From positions 1 to 24,250 of IMG/VR virus record IMGVR_UViG_3300042923_001825: a DNA stretch of 24,250 nt; one strand, given 5' to 3'. Positions 6,875 to 14,700 of the stretch are shown here, in pieces (positions within the stretch are counted from its first letter, which is position 1; every line of letters starts with the position of its first letter). The position numbers and the translations under genes were made by a program. The notes below the pieces were generated by a model. It did not search any database and was not told the DNA's origin. It saw nothing but the letters and a program-made list of their open reading frames with translations. The DNA is from a virus.

Positions 6875-6900
6875 AACAGGAGTTATGCTCCTGTTTTTTT
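6875..6900 (+). terminator. Orphan terminator hairpin
   Basis: AACAGGAG (6875-6882) pairs with CTCCTGTT (6888-6895), followed by a run of seven T. No protein gene ends just before it. A weak promoter-like TTGACT about 100 bases upstream raises the possibility of a small RNA. Confidence 0.7.
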
Positions 6901-7011
6901 AATGCTTTTATAAATATATATATATATCAAATTATTTAATATACATATAATTGATAATATGGTATATATAGGTAAGAAAGGTAATGAATAAAGAAAAGGT
7001 AGGGATAATTA

Positions 7012-8130
7012 GTGATTAGATTTGAAGCTAGTAAGTTTAAAGTAGACAAAGAAAAAATAAATGTGGATTTAACAAAGTATATTGATTTAATTAATAATAC
7101 TTTTTCTGTAAGAGTGAAAAATAGCATAAATACTCAATTTAAATCAATTGAAGATTATGTATATATTTTATATTGGTTAAGGTTTGAAAAGCAATTAGGG
7201 TATTCTGAGATAGGAAAAATGCTGAATCCTAATTGTAAAAATTATCATAGTAATGCATATAGTCATTATTTATCACTTGGATTAAATTATAGTATTAATT
7301 ATAGTGAGACAGAAAGTGTTTTTATTGAAGAGCAAGAAAAACTTAAGAAACTTAAAGAAATGAGTTACAATATTACTGTTCAAGACTTTAATCTAACTGA
7401 TTCGCAATATAAAGAGTATTATACATTGCTAGAGAATACAAAAAAACTTACATCAGAAACTCCTATGAAATTCTTACCAAATCAGTATAAAAAATATGGA
7501 TACAATACGTTAGACGATTATTTTAAAGCCCTTTATTTTTATGTGAGAATATGTAATTTATCTACTTCTCAAATACATAGAATATTGGGTATTACGATGG
7601 GTAGAATTCAAGAAATACTACGAGATATGGGATTATCAGTTGATATAGCAACATCAATGAAAAACGCTGTTAAATATAATAGAAGGAATTATAAAAACAC
7701 TTTGCTAACTGGTAGAAAAACGATGTCTAAGTATGTAATTGAAAAGGCTTCATATGGGAGTAATATAGAGAACGCAGTTAGAAACGAATTTGTATCATAC
7801 ATTGCAGGTATTATAGGTACAGAAAGATATGAAGTAATAGTCGGGATAAATAATAGAATAATAATCCCACCTAGAGAGATCGATATTCCTGTTATTGTTA
7901 TTGACTCCCAAGAAGATAAGATATATAAATTTGCAATAGAAATGAATGGAGACTTTGCTCATATAGACAATAAAAAAGATTTAGATAAAATGGATACGTT
8001 AACAATGAAAGGATGGAAATGTTATTCGATATGGCAACTAAATAGTACAAGTAAGCAAAAAAAATATGGAACAATTAAGCAACAAGTATTTGATATCTGC
8101 AACGATATTAAGAGTGTAATTAATGTATAA
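7012..8130 (+). CDS. HTH protein with PD-(D/E)XK-like nuclease domain; possible homing endonuclease
   Basis: A 372-residue protein. The first 240 residues contain two helix-turn-helix-like segments (about 45-90, LGYSEIGKMLNP; and 165-210, LSTSQIHRILGITMGRIQEILRDMG). The C-terminal part (about 255-345) reads as a PD-(D/E)XK/Vsr-like nuclease: REID291IP, then a beta strand ending KFAIE310MN312G, then H317, a helix with Lys residues and the closing strand GWKCYSIW. This layout resembles Vsr-type homing endonucleases of phages and DUF559-like proteins. The start is GTG at 7012 with TAGGGAT upstream. It is a stand-alone gene between an AT-rich gap and a terminator, as expected for a mobile endonuclease. 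The nuclease call is by eye only. Confidence 0.55.
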   Translation: MIRFEASKFKVDKEKINVDLTKYIDLINNTFSVRVKNSINTQFKSIEDYVYILYWLRFEKQLGYSEIGKMLNPNCKNYHSNAYSHYLSLGLNYSINYSETESVFIEEQEKLKKLKEMSYNITVQDFNLTDSQYKEYYTLLENTKKLTSETPMKFLPNQYKKYGYNTLDDYFKALYFYVRICNLSTSQIHRILGITMGRIQEILRDMGLSVDIATSMKNAVKYNRRNYKNTLLTGRKTMSKYVIEKASYGSNIENAVRNEFVSYIAGIIGTERYEVIVGINNRIIIPPREIDIPVIVIDSQEDKIYKFAIEMNGDFAHIDNKKDLDKMDTLTMKGWKCYSIWQLNSTSKQKKYGTIKQQVFDICNDIKSVINV

Positions 8131-8133
8131 ATA

Positions 8134-8167
8134 AAAGGCAGGGTTCACACCTATGCCTTTTTTGTTT
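8134..8167 (+). terminator. Terminator after the nuclease-like gene
   Basis: AAAGGCA (8134-8140) pairs with TGCCTTT (8154-8160), followed by TTTGTTT. Confidence 0.8.
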
Positions 8168-8206
8168 AAAAAAATACAAAAGAGCCTACTTCTCAGCAGA
8201 CTCTTT
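8168..8206 (-). terminator. Minus-strand terminator for the repressor-like gene
   Basis: AAAGAGCCT (8179-8187) pairs with AGACTCTTT (8198-8206) with one mismatch or wobble; on the minus strand it is followed by a T-rich run (plus-strand A-run at 8168-8174). It lies 17 bases past the stop of the gene at 8223-8465. Confidence 0.7.
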
Positions 8207-8222
8207 GAATTTGAAATTTAAG

Positions 8223-8465
8223 TTATTTTTTTATCCATTCAATTTTATATCCAAGAAGCTCAGCTATTTCCTCAGCTTCTTCATATCGTAAAGTACCTTT
8301 GTTTATTTTCTTACTTAAATTTTGAACTGTATCTGGCTTAAATTCTGGTTTATCAATTGTAGGAACAAATTCACTTTTATGCTTGTTGTTGAGTCTATTA
8401 ATTACCTCAGTTAAAGTTACATCAGATTTTGCTAACATAATTTTAATTGTTTCTTTTATTGGCAT
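8223..8465 (-). CDS. XRE-like repressor of the phage switch
   Basis: An 80-residue minus-strand protein with a helix-turn-helix of the type found in clostridial phage regulators: IKETIKIMLAKSDVTLTEVI, a polar insertion, then DTVQNLSKKINKGTLRYEEAEEIAELLGY. A strong GGAGG lies eight bases before its ATG. It reads away from a near-consensus minus-strand promoter (8499-8527) that faces a consensus plus-strand promoter (8566-8594), the usual layout of a lysogeny or plasmid-maintenance switch. It probably represses the rightward promoter and its own. The operators are not defined; AATTTAAACT at 8537 and 8571 is a candidate. Confidence 0.75.
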   Translation of the reverse strand: MPIKETIKIMLAKSDVTLTEVINRLNNKHKSEFVPTIDKPEFKPDTVQNLSKKINKGTLRYEEAEEIAELLGYKIEWIKK

Positions 8466-8498
8466 TTATGAATCCTCCAATTTGTTTACTTTATGTTA

Positions 8499-8527
8499 AT
8501 TATACCAATAAGACGTTGAATAGTCAA
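8499..8527 (-). promoter_or_regulatory. Minus-strand sigma-A promoter TTGACT-17-TATAAT
   Basis: Read on the minus strand, TTGACT (plus 8522-8527) and TATAAT (plus 8499-8504) are 17 bases apart. It drives the repressor-like gene at 8223-8465. Confidence 0.8.
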
Positions 8528-8536
8528 TAAAGATAA

Positions 8537-8580
8537 AATTTAAACTAAAAAGTTGAAAAATGGTGTTGACAATTTAAACT
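8537..8580. promoter_or_regulatory. Repeated AATTTAAACT sites between divergent promoters
   Basis: AATTTAAACT occurs exactly at 8537-8546 and 8571-8580, 34 bases apart (about three helical turns). The second copy begins at the last base of the -35 box of the rightward promoter, a sensible place for a repressor to bind. Confidence 0.45.
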
Positions 8581-8594
8581 TGTGAGGCTATAAT
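8566..8594 (+). promoter_or_regulatory. Consensus rightward promoter TTGACA-17-TATAAT
   Basis: An exact consensus sigma-A promoter with optimal spacing. It drives the plus-strand genes from 8734 on, after a leader of about 130 bases that has AGAGGTGGTG but no convincing gene. Confidence 0.88.
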
Positions 8595-8733
8595 TAAACC
8601 ATAGAGTTGAATTTAAGAGGTGGTGAAAATACAAATACGAATATTAAACTTTTACAATGCATCGAATGTTCAGCTTTGTTTTTGCTAATATTAAAAAAAT
8701 AAAATATTATAATAATGGGGGTATTAAATTATT

Positions 8734-8997
8734 ATGAGTAACAAATTAATGGGTTTATTAAAAGCTATGGCAGGAACAGGATTATCAGTTTCAGGTGACA
8801 CAGAGGATATCTTAGTTTTATCAAATGTACATACTGCTGAAGATGCAGAGAACATAACTATCAGTGGTATAGATGAGGAATTGGGAGCAGTAATCTTTAA
8901 CTTAGTTAAGTCAAATATAGCTACCATAACAAGCTTCTTCGAGGATATCGAAGTACATACAACGGACGGCAAACTCGTTCTCATAGAAGAGTTTTAA
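8734..8997 (+). CDS. Small acidic protein of unknown function
   Basis: An 87-residue acidic soluble protein, the first gene behind the consensus rightward promoter. The sequence alternates beta-like segments (DILVLSNVHTAEDAENITIS, GKLVLIEEF) with a hydrophobic helix (ELGAVIFNLVKSNIATITSFF); no family is recognised. The start ATG has GGGGG about 14 bases upstream, rather far; no better start is visible. The next gene follows after about 20 bases, so 8734, 9017 and 9342 form one unit. As early switch-controlled genes they may act in replication control or host takeover, but nothing in the sequence shows this. Confidence 0.65.
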   Translation: MSNKLMGLLKAMAGTGLSVSGDTEDILVLSNVHTAEDAENITISGIDEELGAVIFNLVKSNIATITSFFEDIEVHTTDGKLVLIEEF

Positions 8998-9016
8998 AGG
9001 ATAGGGGGTGATTAAT

Positions 9017-9322
9017 TTGAACTTCAATACTTTAATTTTAATCTATCCCTATATACTAGCAAGCAGCTTAATGTGTTTTATAGCTTCTATATTGTACATA
9101 TTATATGTAGTTACTAGGTATATGAATGTTACGGACACGATGGAATTTATAGAGAATGCCAATAAGAAAAAGAGAAGTCCAATAAAATTAATGTTGTACA
9201 TACTAACTGGTGTATTTATATTTCAAGCAATATATATTTTCATTGATACACAACTTTATATTGCAAAGAAGAAAAGCACATGCTTTGTATATAGGACAAT
9301 TAATGAGTTAATAAATGATTAG
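9017..9322 (+). CDS. Two-segment membrane protein
   Basis: A 101-residue protein starting at TTG 9017, which has AGGGGGTG six bases upstream; the in-frame GTG at 9008 is part of that ribosome binding site and is a poorer choice. Hydrophobic segments lie near residues 5-30 (LILIYPYILASSLMCFIASI...) and 56-75 (LMLYILTGVFIFQAIYIFI) with a charged Asn/Lys loop between. The last eight bases overlap the frame of the following gene region. No family is recognised. It belongs to the early unit behind the 8566 promoter. Confidence 0.62.
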   Translation: MNFNTLILIYPYILASSLMCFIASILYILYVVTRYMNVTDTMEFIENANKKKRSPIKLMLYILTGVFIFQAIYIFIDTQLYIAKKKSTCFVYRTINELIND

Positions 9323-9341
9323 ATTTGATGGGGGTACATAT

Positions 9342-9515
9342 ATGGAAGCAATAATGCAGGTAAAACGAGAACAGTTAAAAGAAAAGCTAGGTGAGATTGT
9401 TTCGCTAGATTATAAAGGCAAAGATTTTGTAATTGCCTATCTTGGTGGAGTAGCACCAGTTAAGATAAAAACTAATTTAACTCAAGAGGAATTTGATAGG
9501 TTATGTGGGGAATAA
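9342..9515 (+). CDS. Small basic/acidic protein, 57 aa
   Basis: The ATG at 9342 has GATGGGGGT seven bases upstream and is preferred to the earlier in-frame ATG at 9315, which lies inside the previous gene. The protein has a basic helix (MQVKREQLKEKLGEIV), then beta-like segments (FVIAYLGGVAPVKIKTN) and an acidic LTQEEFDRLCGE end. It is soluble and not recognised. It closes the early unit; a weak GC-containing hairpin around 9518-9544 follows, but with a poor T-run. Confidence 0.58.
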   Translation: MEAIMQVKREQLKEKLGEIVSLDYKGKDFVIAYLGGVAPVKIKTNLTQEEFDRLCGE

Positions 9516-9745
9516 AACAAGAGGGGACTTAAGCGTTCCCTTGCTTCTATTCATAGGGGAAAACGGACGTATAGGCTCTAGGAGCTACTTATATATGTTG
9601 ATAGAGTAATTACTAATTTAACAAAGAAGAGCTTAGGATTGAGTAAAAAGTAGGGTTTTAATATTACAATAAATCGATAATTTTATAGGGTTATTAGTTA
9701 AATAAATGTTGGTGGGAAGTAAAACAATCCCACTTAAATCAAATA

Positions 9746-9774
9746 TTGACATGTTGTTATTTTAGGTTTAGAAT
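9746..9774 (+). promoter_or_regulatory. Promoter TTGACA-17-TAGAAT
   Basis: A consensus -35 box at 9746-9751 and TAGAAT at 9769-9774 with a 17-base spacer. It would transcribe the structured leader and the gene at 10206. Confidence 0.8.
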
Positions 9775-9822
9775 GGAAATATATATTCAAAATTTTGTAA
9801 TAAAATAAGCAGGTAAAAGTGT

Positions 9823-9939
9823 ATGAAAGGAGTCATCAAAAGAAATGGAGAAGTTACCTTGGTTAAGTATAATTTACTTCTCAAAAAACCTATTATTACA
9901 AAAATGATTATAAAAATGGTTTTAAAAATGATTTTTTAA
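9823..9939 (+). CDS. Possible 38-residue leader peptide
   Basis: A short frame beginning MKGVIKRNGEVTLVKYNLLL and ending in a Met/Ile/Lys-rich tail, with AGGTAAAAGTGT upstream of its ATG. It spans the first repeat unit of the leader. The composition of the tail reflects AT-rich repeats, so it may not be a true protein; as a leader peptide its translation could change folding of the downstream RNA. Confidence 0.3.
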   Translation: MKGVIKRNGEVTLVKYNLLLKKPIITKMIIKMVLKMIF

Positions 9940-10052
9940 AAATGGAAGAAGTTGCTTTAGCTTAAGTTAAGTAATTTTCTTCAAACTCCATCAACCATTC
10001 TAAATCTAAAATTGAATAAAAATATCTTCTTACCTAAGGTAACTTCTTCCAT
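9845..10052. repeat. Three related GAAGTTACCTT units, one inverted
   Basis: Unit 1 (9845-9867) is ATGGAGAAGTTACCTTGG.., unit 2 (9942-9966) is ATGGAAGAAGTTGCTTTAG.., and unit 3 on the minus strand (10052-10026) is ATGGAAGAAGTTACCTTAGG. Units 1 and 2 each also pair with a local partner (GAGAAGT/ACTTCTC at 9848/9876; GAAGAA/TTCTTC at 9945/9977). Unit 3 can pair with either unit 1 or unit 2. Confidence 0.6.
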
Positions 10053-10205
10053 TAATTTACTTTAGAGAGGAAGGTGATATATATAAGTAAACATGTGCTT
10101 TATTTTTTTGAAATCAAAATAATAAGGCTTTTAGTGTTTACTTTTTTTGTGTCTAAAATTAGGTTATTTGTTTATGGAAAAGTAAGTTGGGAGGTGTACT
10201 TAGAT

Positions 10206-11420
10206 ATGAATTTTAGCAAATTATTCAAAGGTCAAATAATCAAAAACTATAAAGAGTTATGCAAGTTGTTAGATGAAAATGTTAAAGGTGGGGCGTCAAA
10301 AAGAGCACAATTAAAAGAGTTAGAGTGCTACAGTAGATTTCATAAAGAGGGTAATAAATTTATTATTGATGAAATTTACGATACTCCAAAGAAAAAAGTA
10401 GATGGAAGGGGAGACAGCAACAAAGATGGTAAGAACAGTAAATACATAGATGAGATCAAAGATATTTTAGTAGATTACATATTCAATAATAGAAGCGAAG
10501 TAGGAAAAGTTATATTATCATTTCCTCAGCTAATCTCTGTATTAGGGCTTGTTAATAATACATACAATGTTGGAAATTATAGAAAAAAAGAATTGGCTGA
10601 TATATTTAAAATAGAACTTCATGCGATTTACTATTTTTATAATAATACGAGGAATGAATTTAAAAATATTATTGAAAGAGCTTTAAATATTTTACAGAAA
10701 AGAAGCGTTATAATCTTCAATCGTAGACTAATGATAGCGGAGGAGATAAAAGTAGACGAGAAAACTAATATCATAAAAAGAGAAGCTACCGTCGATGAAA
10801 CTAACATGATATTAAGTGCTCAGAACATGACATTAGAATATATGGGACTAGAAGACTTGCAAGCTTTATTCCTTGCAGGTAGTTCTAAATACAAAGAGTT
10901 TATGGAATTGGTTTTAAAAGAATTTCCTGAAAGCTGGAAATATTACTATACAGCATATGAATTAATAACTGGTGATTATGCTATTAAAAGTGAGTATAAC
11001 ACTTTGCAAAGAAGAAGAGAATTGAATGACAAGTCCATAGAAAGATTAACTACGAAATTAAAGGTAGTATCAGAAGATGACAGCGAGAAAAAGTTAATAG
11101 ATGCTTTAATAGATGAAGGAAATTACGACAAGTCACTTGACGAAAAATTGATAGAATTAAGTAACCATAGAAGACAAGAAAAATATGAAAAGGTCAAAGA
11201 AACAAATTTAAAACTTATTCAAACTAAAAAGCAATTACGTGACTTAGAACAAGAAAACTTTAACATAAAAAAGCAATATGATGAGTGTGATGCTGTAGAT
11301 AGAAAGACATATTATAGCTATGTTTATTCAGTAAAAGATAGAAAAAACATATATGACATATTCGGCAAGGATTATAAAAGCTATGACAACTTATACGAAG
11401 CTTTCGAGGGTGTTTTATAG
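10206..11420 (+). CDS. Phage/plasmid regulatory or replication-linked protein, 404 aa
   Basis: The N-terminal module (about residues 1-60, with GQIIKNYKELCKLLDENVKG and YSRFHKEGNKFIIDEIYD) resembles one seen in many clostridial phage and plasmid proteins of unclear function. The middle (about 85-210) is helical and may contain a winged helix (KKELADIFKIELHAIYYFYN, KRSVIIFNRRLMIAEEI). The C-terminal part (about 290-365) is a charged coiled coil. ATG 10206 lies 12 bases after GGGAGG; the in-frame upstream extension to 10074 is Phe/Ile-rich and looks like non-coding leader. It sits between a long folded leader and the polymerase-like gene, so a replication initiator or regulator is possible; no catalytic motif is seen. 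Confidence 0.6.
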   Translation: MNFSKLFKGQIIKNYKELCKLLDENVKGGASKRAQLKELECYSRFHKEGNKFIIDEIYDTPKKKVDGRGDSNKDGKNSKYIDEIKDILVDYIFNNRSEVGKVILSFPQLISVLGLVNNTYNVGNYRKKELADIFKIELHAIYYFYNNTRNEFKNIIERALNILQKRSVIIFNRRLMIAEEIKVDEKTNIIKREATVDETNMILSAQNMTLEYMGLEDLQALFLAGSSKYKEFMELVLKEFPESWKYYYTAYELITGDYAIKSEYNTLQRRRELNDKSIERLTTKLKVVSEDDSEKKLIDALIDEGNYDKSLDEKLIELSNHRRQEKYEKVKETNLKLIQTKKQLRDLEQENFNIKKQYDECDAVDRKTYYSYVYSVKDRKNIYDIFGKDYKSYDNLYEAFEGVL

Positions 11421-11747
11421 AAGTTGACTATATAGAAACACCTAATAAATATATATTTTATACTTACACTTTCAAATTAGTCAACTTTAGAAAATATTCT
11501 TGCTTGGCAGATTTTAATTTATCAAGCACAGCGAAGATAATTTAAAAGATGACAAACCAACTGTAGCGTAGCGAAAGGCGGTAGAGATGTCTGCAAGACA
11601 ATTATAAATGAAAGTACATATATATTAGGGGAAAGGGATTACGAACCCTACGGGCTACCCCTTGTAATCCCATTGCATTTCCCCTAAAACCCCTTTGCAA
11701 TTAATTAGTTTTGAAAATTAAATTTATAGGAGGATGGTATTATTATT
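11421..11747. other. Structured intergenic region before the polymerase-like gene
   Basis: No gene is seen. It contains the 10-bp inverted repeat AAGTTGACTA (11421-11430) / TAGTCAACTT (11478-11487) starting right at the previous stop, TGCTTG/CAAGCA (11501-11506/11523-11528), TGTCT/AGACA with a 3-base loop (11589-11601) and the large stem-loop at 11627-11685. The GC-richer patch (GTAGCGTAGCGAAAGGCGG at 11563-11581) stands out from its surroundings. Confidence 0.5.
11627..11685. repeat. Large 16-bp stem-loop with internal bulge
   Basis: AGGGGAAA GGGATTAC (11627-11642) pairs with GTAATCCC (11664-11671) and, after a 6-base bulge ATTGCA, with TTTCCCCT (11678-11685). The 21-base loop carries a CCC-TAC-GGG mini-hairpin. 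There is no T-run, so it is not a usual terminator; it lies about 60 bases before the polymerase-like gene. Confidence 0.7.
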
Positions 11748-14700
11748 ATGAATAATCAATTATTAAACTTAAAAGAAGGTATATACATACCAAGTATTGA
11801 AGCATGTTGGCTATATAAATTTAACGATGAGGTAGGAAATTATAAGGTTGATGAAGAATACTTAGATAAATTATTAAATGGTAAATTGGATTATAGTTTT
11901 GAACTGGTTGAAAATGCTATGCTTATTGATAACATTGAAATAGAAGAATGGAACGGTAAACTATATACTCTAGATATTGTTAATGTAAAATACAAAAATA
12001 AGTATAAAAACATCGTCAATGGTAAGGTTGCTGAAGAAAAGGGCAGTAAAAGCCTAAGAAACTGGACATATACAAAAGGATTTATGTTTGAGGGTAAACT
12101 CATGACTAACTGGAAGAGGTCAGGTGGTAAAGCTAGAGTTGGACAAAATTTATTTATCATAGATAAGATCAAAGACAATTGTTTAGATTGGGCAAGAATG
12201 GGATTAAAATTTACTGGCAAAGTAGATATTGCAAGTATTAGGGCATATGAGAGTTTACCACTATCAAGTATAATTGGAACCATAGAAATTAACCCTAAAA
12301 ATATATTGATTTTAGATGATTATGAAAGTGTTTTTGATTGGACTATGAGTAAAACATGGCTCGAAAATGGTGAATTATATACTGAGACCGTTCCTACTAA
12401 AGAGAAAAATAGTATTTGGGATGGAGAGGGACTTTTATCTACTAATAGAATATTTGATAACAATGAAATCATTAAAGATAAAGGTGTATGTTTACTCAGG
12501 AATAGATATATGAAATGTGCAGCCTTCTCATGCGATATTGAACAGTATTATAAAGACTATTGCGAAGCAAATGGCTTCAATTATGATACATATGAAGTTG
12601 AGGATATGTATGGTAATTCCATAAAAGTTAAAGATATTTTGCTTATTACAACTCCCAGCGCAATTAAGATAAATAAATTTAACAAGCAAGTGTTAGAAAA
12701 AGAAGACTATTTACAATATGGTGAAAGTGCATGGTTGCATTACTGGAAAACTAATTGCTCAAGCACCTTTGGAATATGCAAAATAGAGAAACCAAGTCAC
12801 TACTGCGAAAAAGATAAAGATGGTAATATAATAACGTATAAAAATAGACTATCTTATCAGATGCTTAATTCCATTCCATACGAACCAATTGAGATAAAGC
12901 AATTAGTTGCTAAAGAAATTAAGTACATTGAAAGATTAAAAACCGATTTGGAATTCTTCTTACAGGAGGTTAAGCAGGAACAAGATTTAGAAATAGAAGA
13001 TAATATAGAAGAAGATGATGATGATACTGTAGTAGAAAAAGGAACCAATATAGATGTCGCTGGTGCTTTTGTAAAGTTGGTTAAGAAAAATCCACAATTC
13101 CAAAATACTCAAGTGTTTAAAGATTATAGAAGAAATTTCATAAATGCTCATATTAAGGAATTAAGACAAGGCAAAATAAAGTTAGATGGTGCAGATTACT
13201 GTGTTGCATGTGGAAATCCAATTGAGATGTTAAAGGCTACAGTAGGAGAATTTGACGGCACAAGTGTATTAAAAAACAATGAATTATATTGTTCAAGATT
13301 TAATGATGGTGAAGATGTTATCGGATTCCGCAATCCATCAATAAACGTTGGAAATGTCGGAATACAGGTTAATAGATATGTAGAGGATATTGAAAAATAT
13401 ATGAATTGTACTCCCAATATAGTATTTTTAAATTCTATCGACTACCCTATATTAAGTACTTACCAGGGCGAAGATTTCGACATAGATTCAAATTTATTAA
13501 TTTCAGAACCTATCACTGTTAAGGCTTGTAGAAGAATAGATAAGAATATAACTCCTATTCCAGTTAATGCCATAGCTAACACGGGAAGTAATAATGCTGA
13601 ATTAATAGGGGAGAATATGGCTAACATAGACCATGTCATAGCACAAAATTACATTGGCAGCGTTATTAATCTAAGTCAAGAAATTAATAGTTATATGAAT
13701 CATCTTACATATAATAATTTAGCTCAAGTAAAAGAGTTTGATAAACTTTATAATATGAGTAGCCGATTAAGCAGTATTAGTTGCTGTGAGATTGATAAAG
13801 CTAAGAAGCAATTTGAAGAATTAAATGTGCCATCTGAATTGGATATTGTTAAAAAGGAATTTAAAAAAGTTGACCATGAAAAAATTGCATTGATTGATAA
13901 TGATATTAAAAAATTAAAAATTGAGTTATCTAAAAAGCAATTTGAAGTTAAAGAGCATAGAAAAAACGAACGAAAGCCTATATTGAGGCAAATCAAGGAA
14001 ATTAAAAAACAGTTAGAAGATCACAATAATGAGGAATTACTCACCAAAATAACTGATTTAGAAGCAGATATAAAAAATATTAATCTTGCAAGGCAGTCAG
14101 AGGTTGATGAAATAAAAAATAAAATTACTGAAAAATATATTGAACAACAAAGGTATGATTCCAGAAGAATTAAACCCTATTTCTTTAAGTTTATTGGAGA
14201 CAACGAAGCTAAAAAACAAAGAAAAGCTACTTTTAAAAAGCATAGGAGAGAAATAGACCAGCCAATCATTAAAAAGTATTGTGAGGATAATGGCATAGAA
14301 CTTAAAAATTTAAACCTAAAAGATAAGGAATTGCAAAAGCTACTAAAAGTAAATGATACTATTCAAAAGGAATGGGAAGAAAAAAATTATGATAAAAATA
14401 TTGACACTCCCATGAATTGGCTACAATTAGAACTTGATAAGATTAAAGATAGTAAAAAAATAGGCACAGTACAAGTAATCCAGTTAGTTAAAAAGAATAA
14501 AAATAAGGCTATGGAGGAGACTGTAGATAATATCGTTAATAGTATTAAAAAATTGGATGTAGATATAAAAGCTTATAAATTAAATGAGGATTTAAGTGCT
14601 AAAGATAAATTAAGTAAAATTAGAAGTGTAAAAGCTACAGCAGTAAAAGATATATTAAAAATGAAATTAACTAAAGCTGACTTATATTGGATACTTAGAA

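Larger units (their letters stand above)
6551..7011. other. Non-coding region; possible replication origin
   Basis: No gene is seen here. In order it holds TGATACA repeats (6564-6627), a perfect inverted repeat TATAAGTAA/TTACTTATA with a 4-base loop (6654-6675), a 44-base pyrimidine tract with a single G (6693-6736), a hairpin terminator (6875-6900) and an alternating AT stretch (about 6906-6975). Repeats plus an AT-rich stretch beside a replication-relaxation gene resemble an origin layout; this is an inference. Confidence 0.35.
9516..10205. other. Long non-coding leader region with repeats
   Basis: Apart from a doubtful 38-codon frame (9823-9939), no gene is visible. It holds a hairpin GTGGGA/TCCCAC (9712-9733), a promoter (9746-9774), three related GAAGTTACCTT-type units (9845-9867, 9942-9966 and inverted 10026-10052), and the inverted repeat AAGTAAACA (10085-10093) / TGTTTACTT (10135-10143). 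The transcript before the gene at 10206 would be about 420 bases long and highly folded. Confidence 0.55.

Noticed and set aside
6936-7127. Minus-strand frame at the start of the nuclease-like gene
   Set aside because: Phe/Leu/Tyr-rich antisense frame over AT-rich repeats without a ribosome binding site.
8624-8689. A 21-codon GTG-started frame in the leader after the consensus promoter
   Set aside because: The ribosome binding site would touch the start codon; too short to support.
10074-10205. N-terminal extension of the 404-residue protein
   Set aside because: The part is Phe/Ile-rich, covers an inverted repeat and lacks a family match; the known module begins with MNFSKLFKG at 10206.
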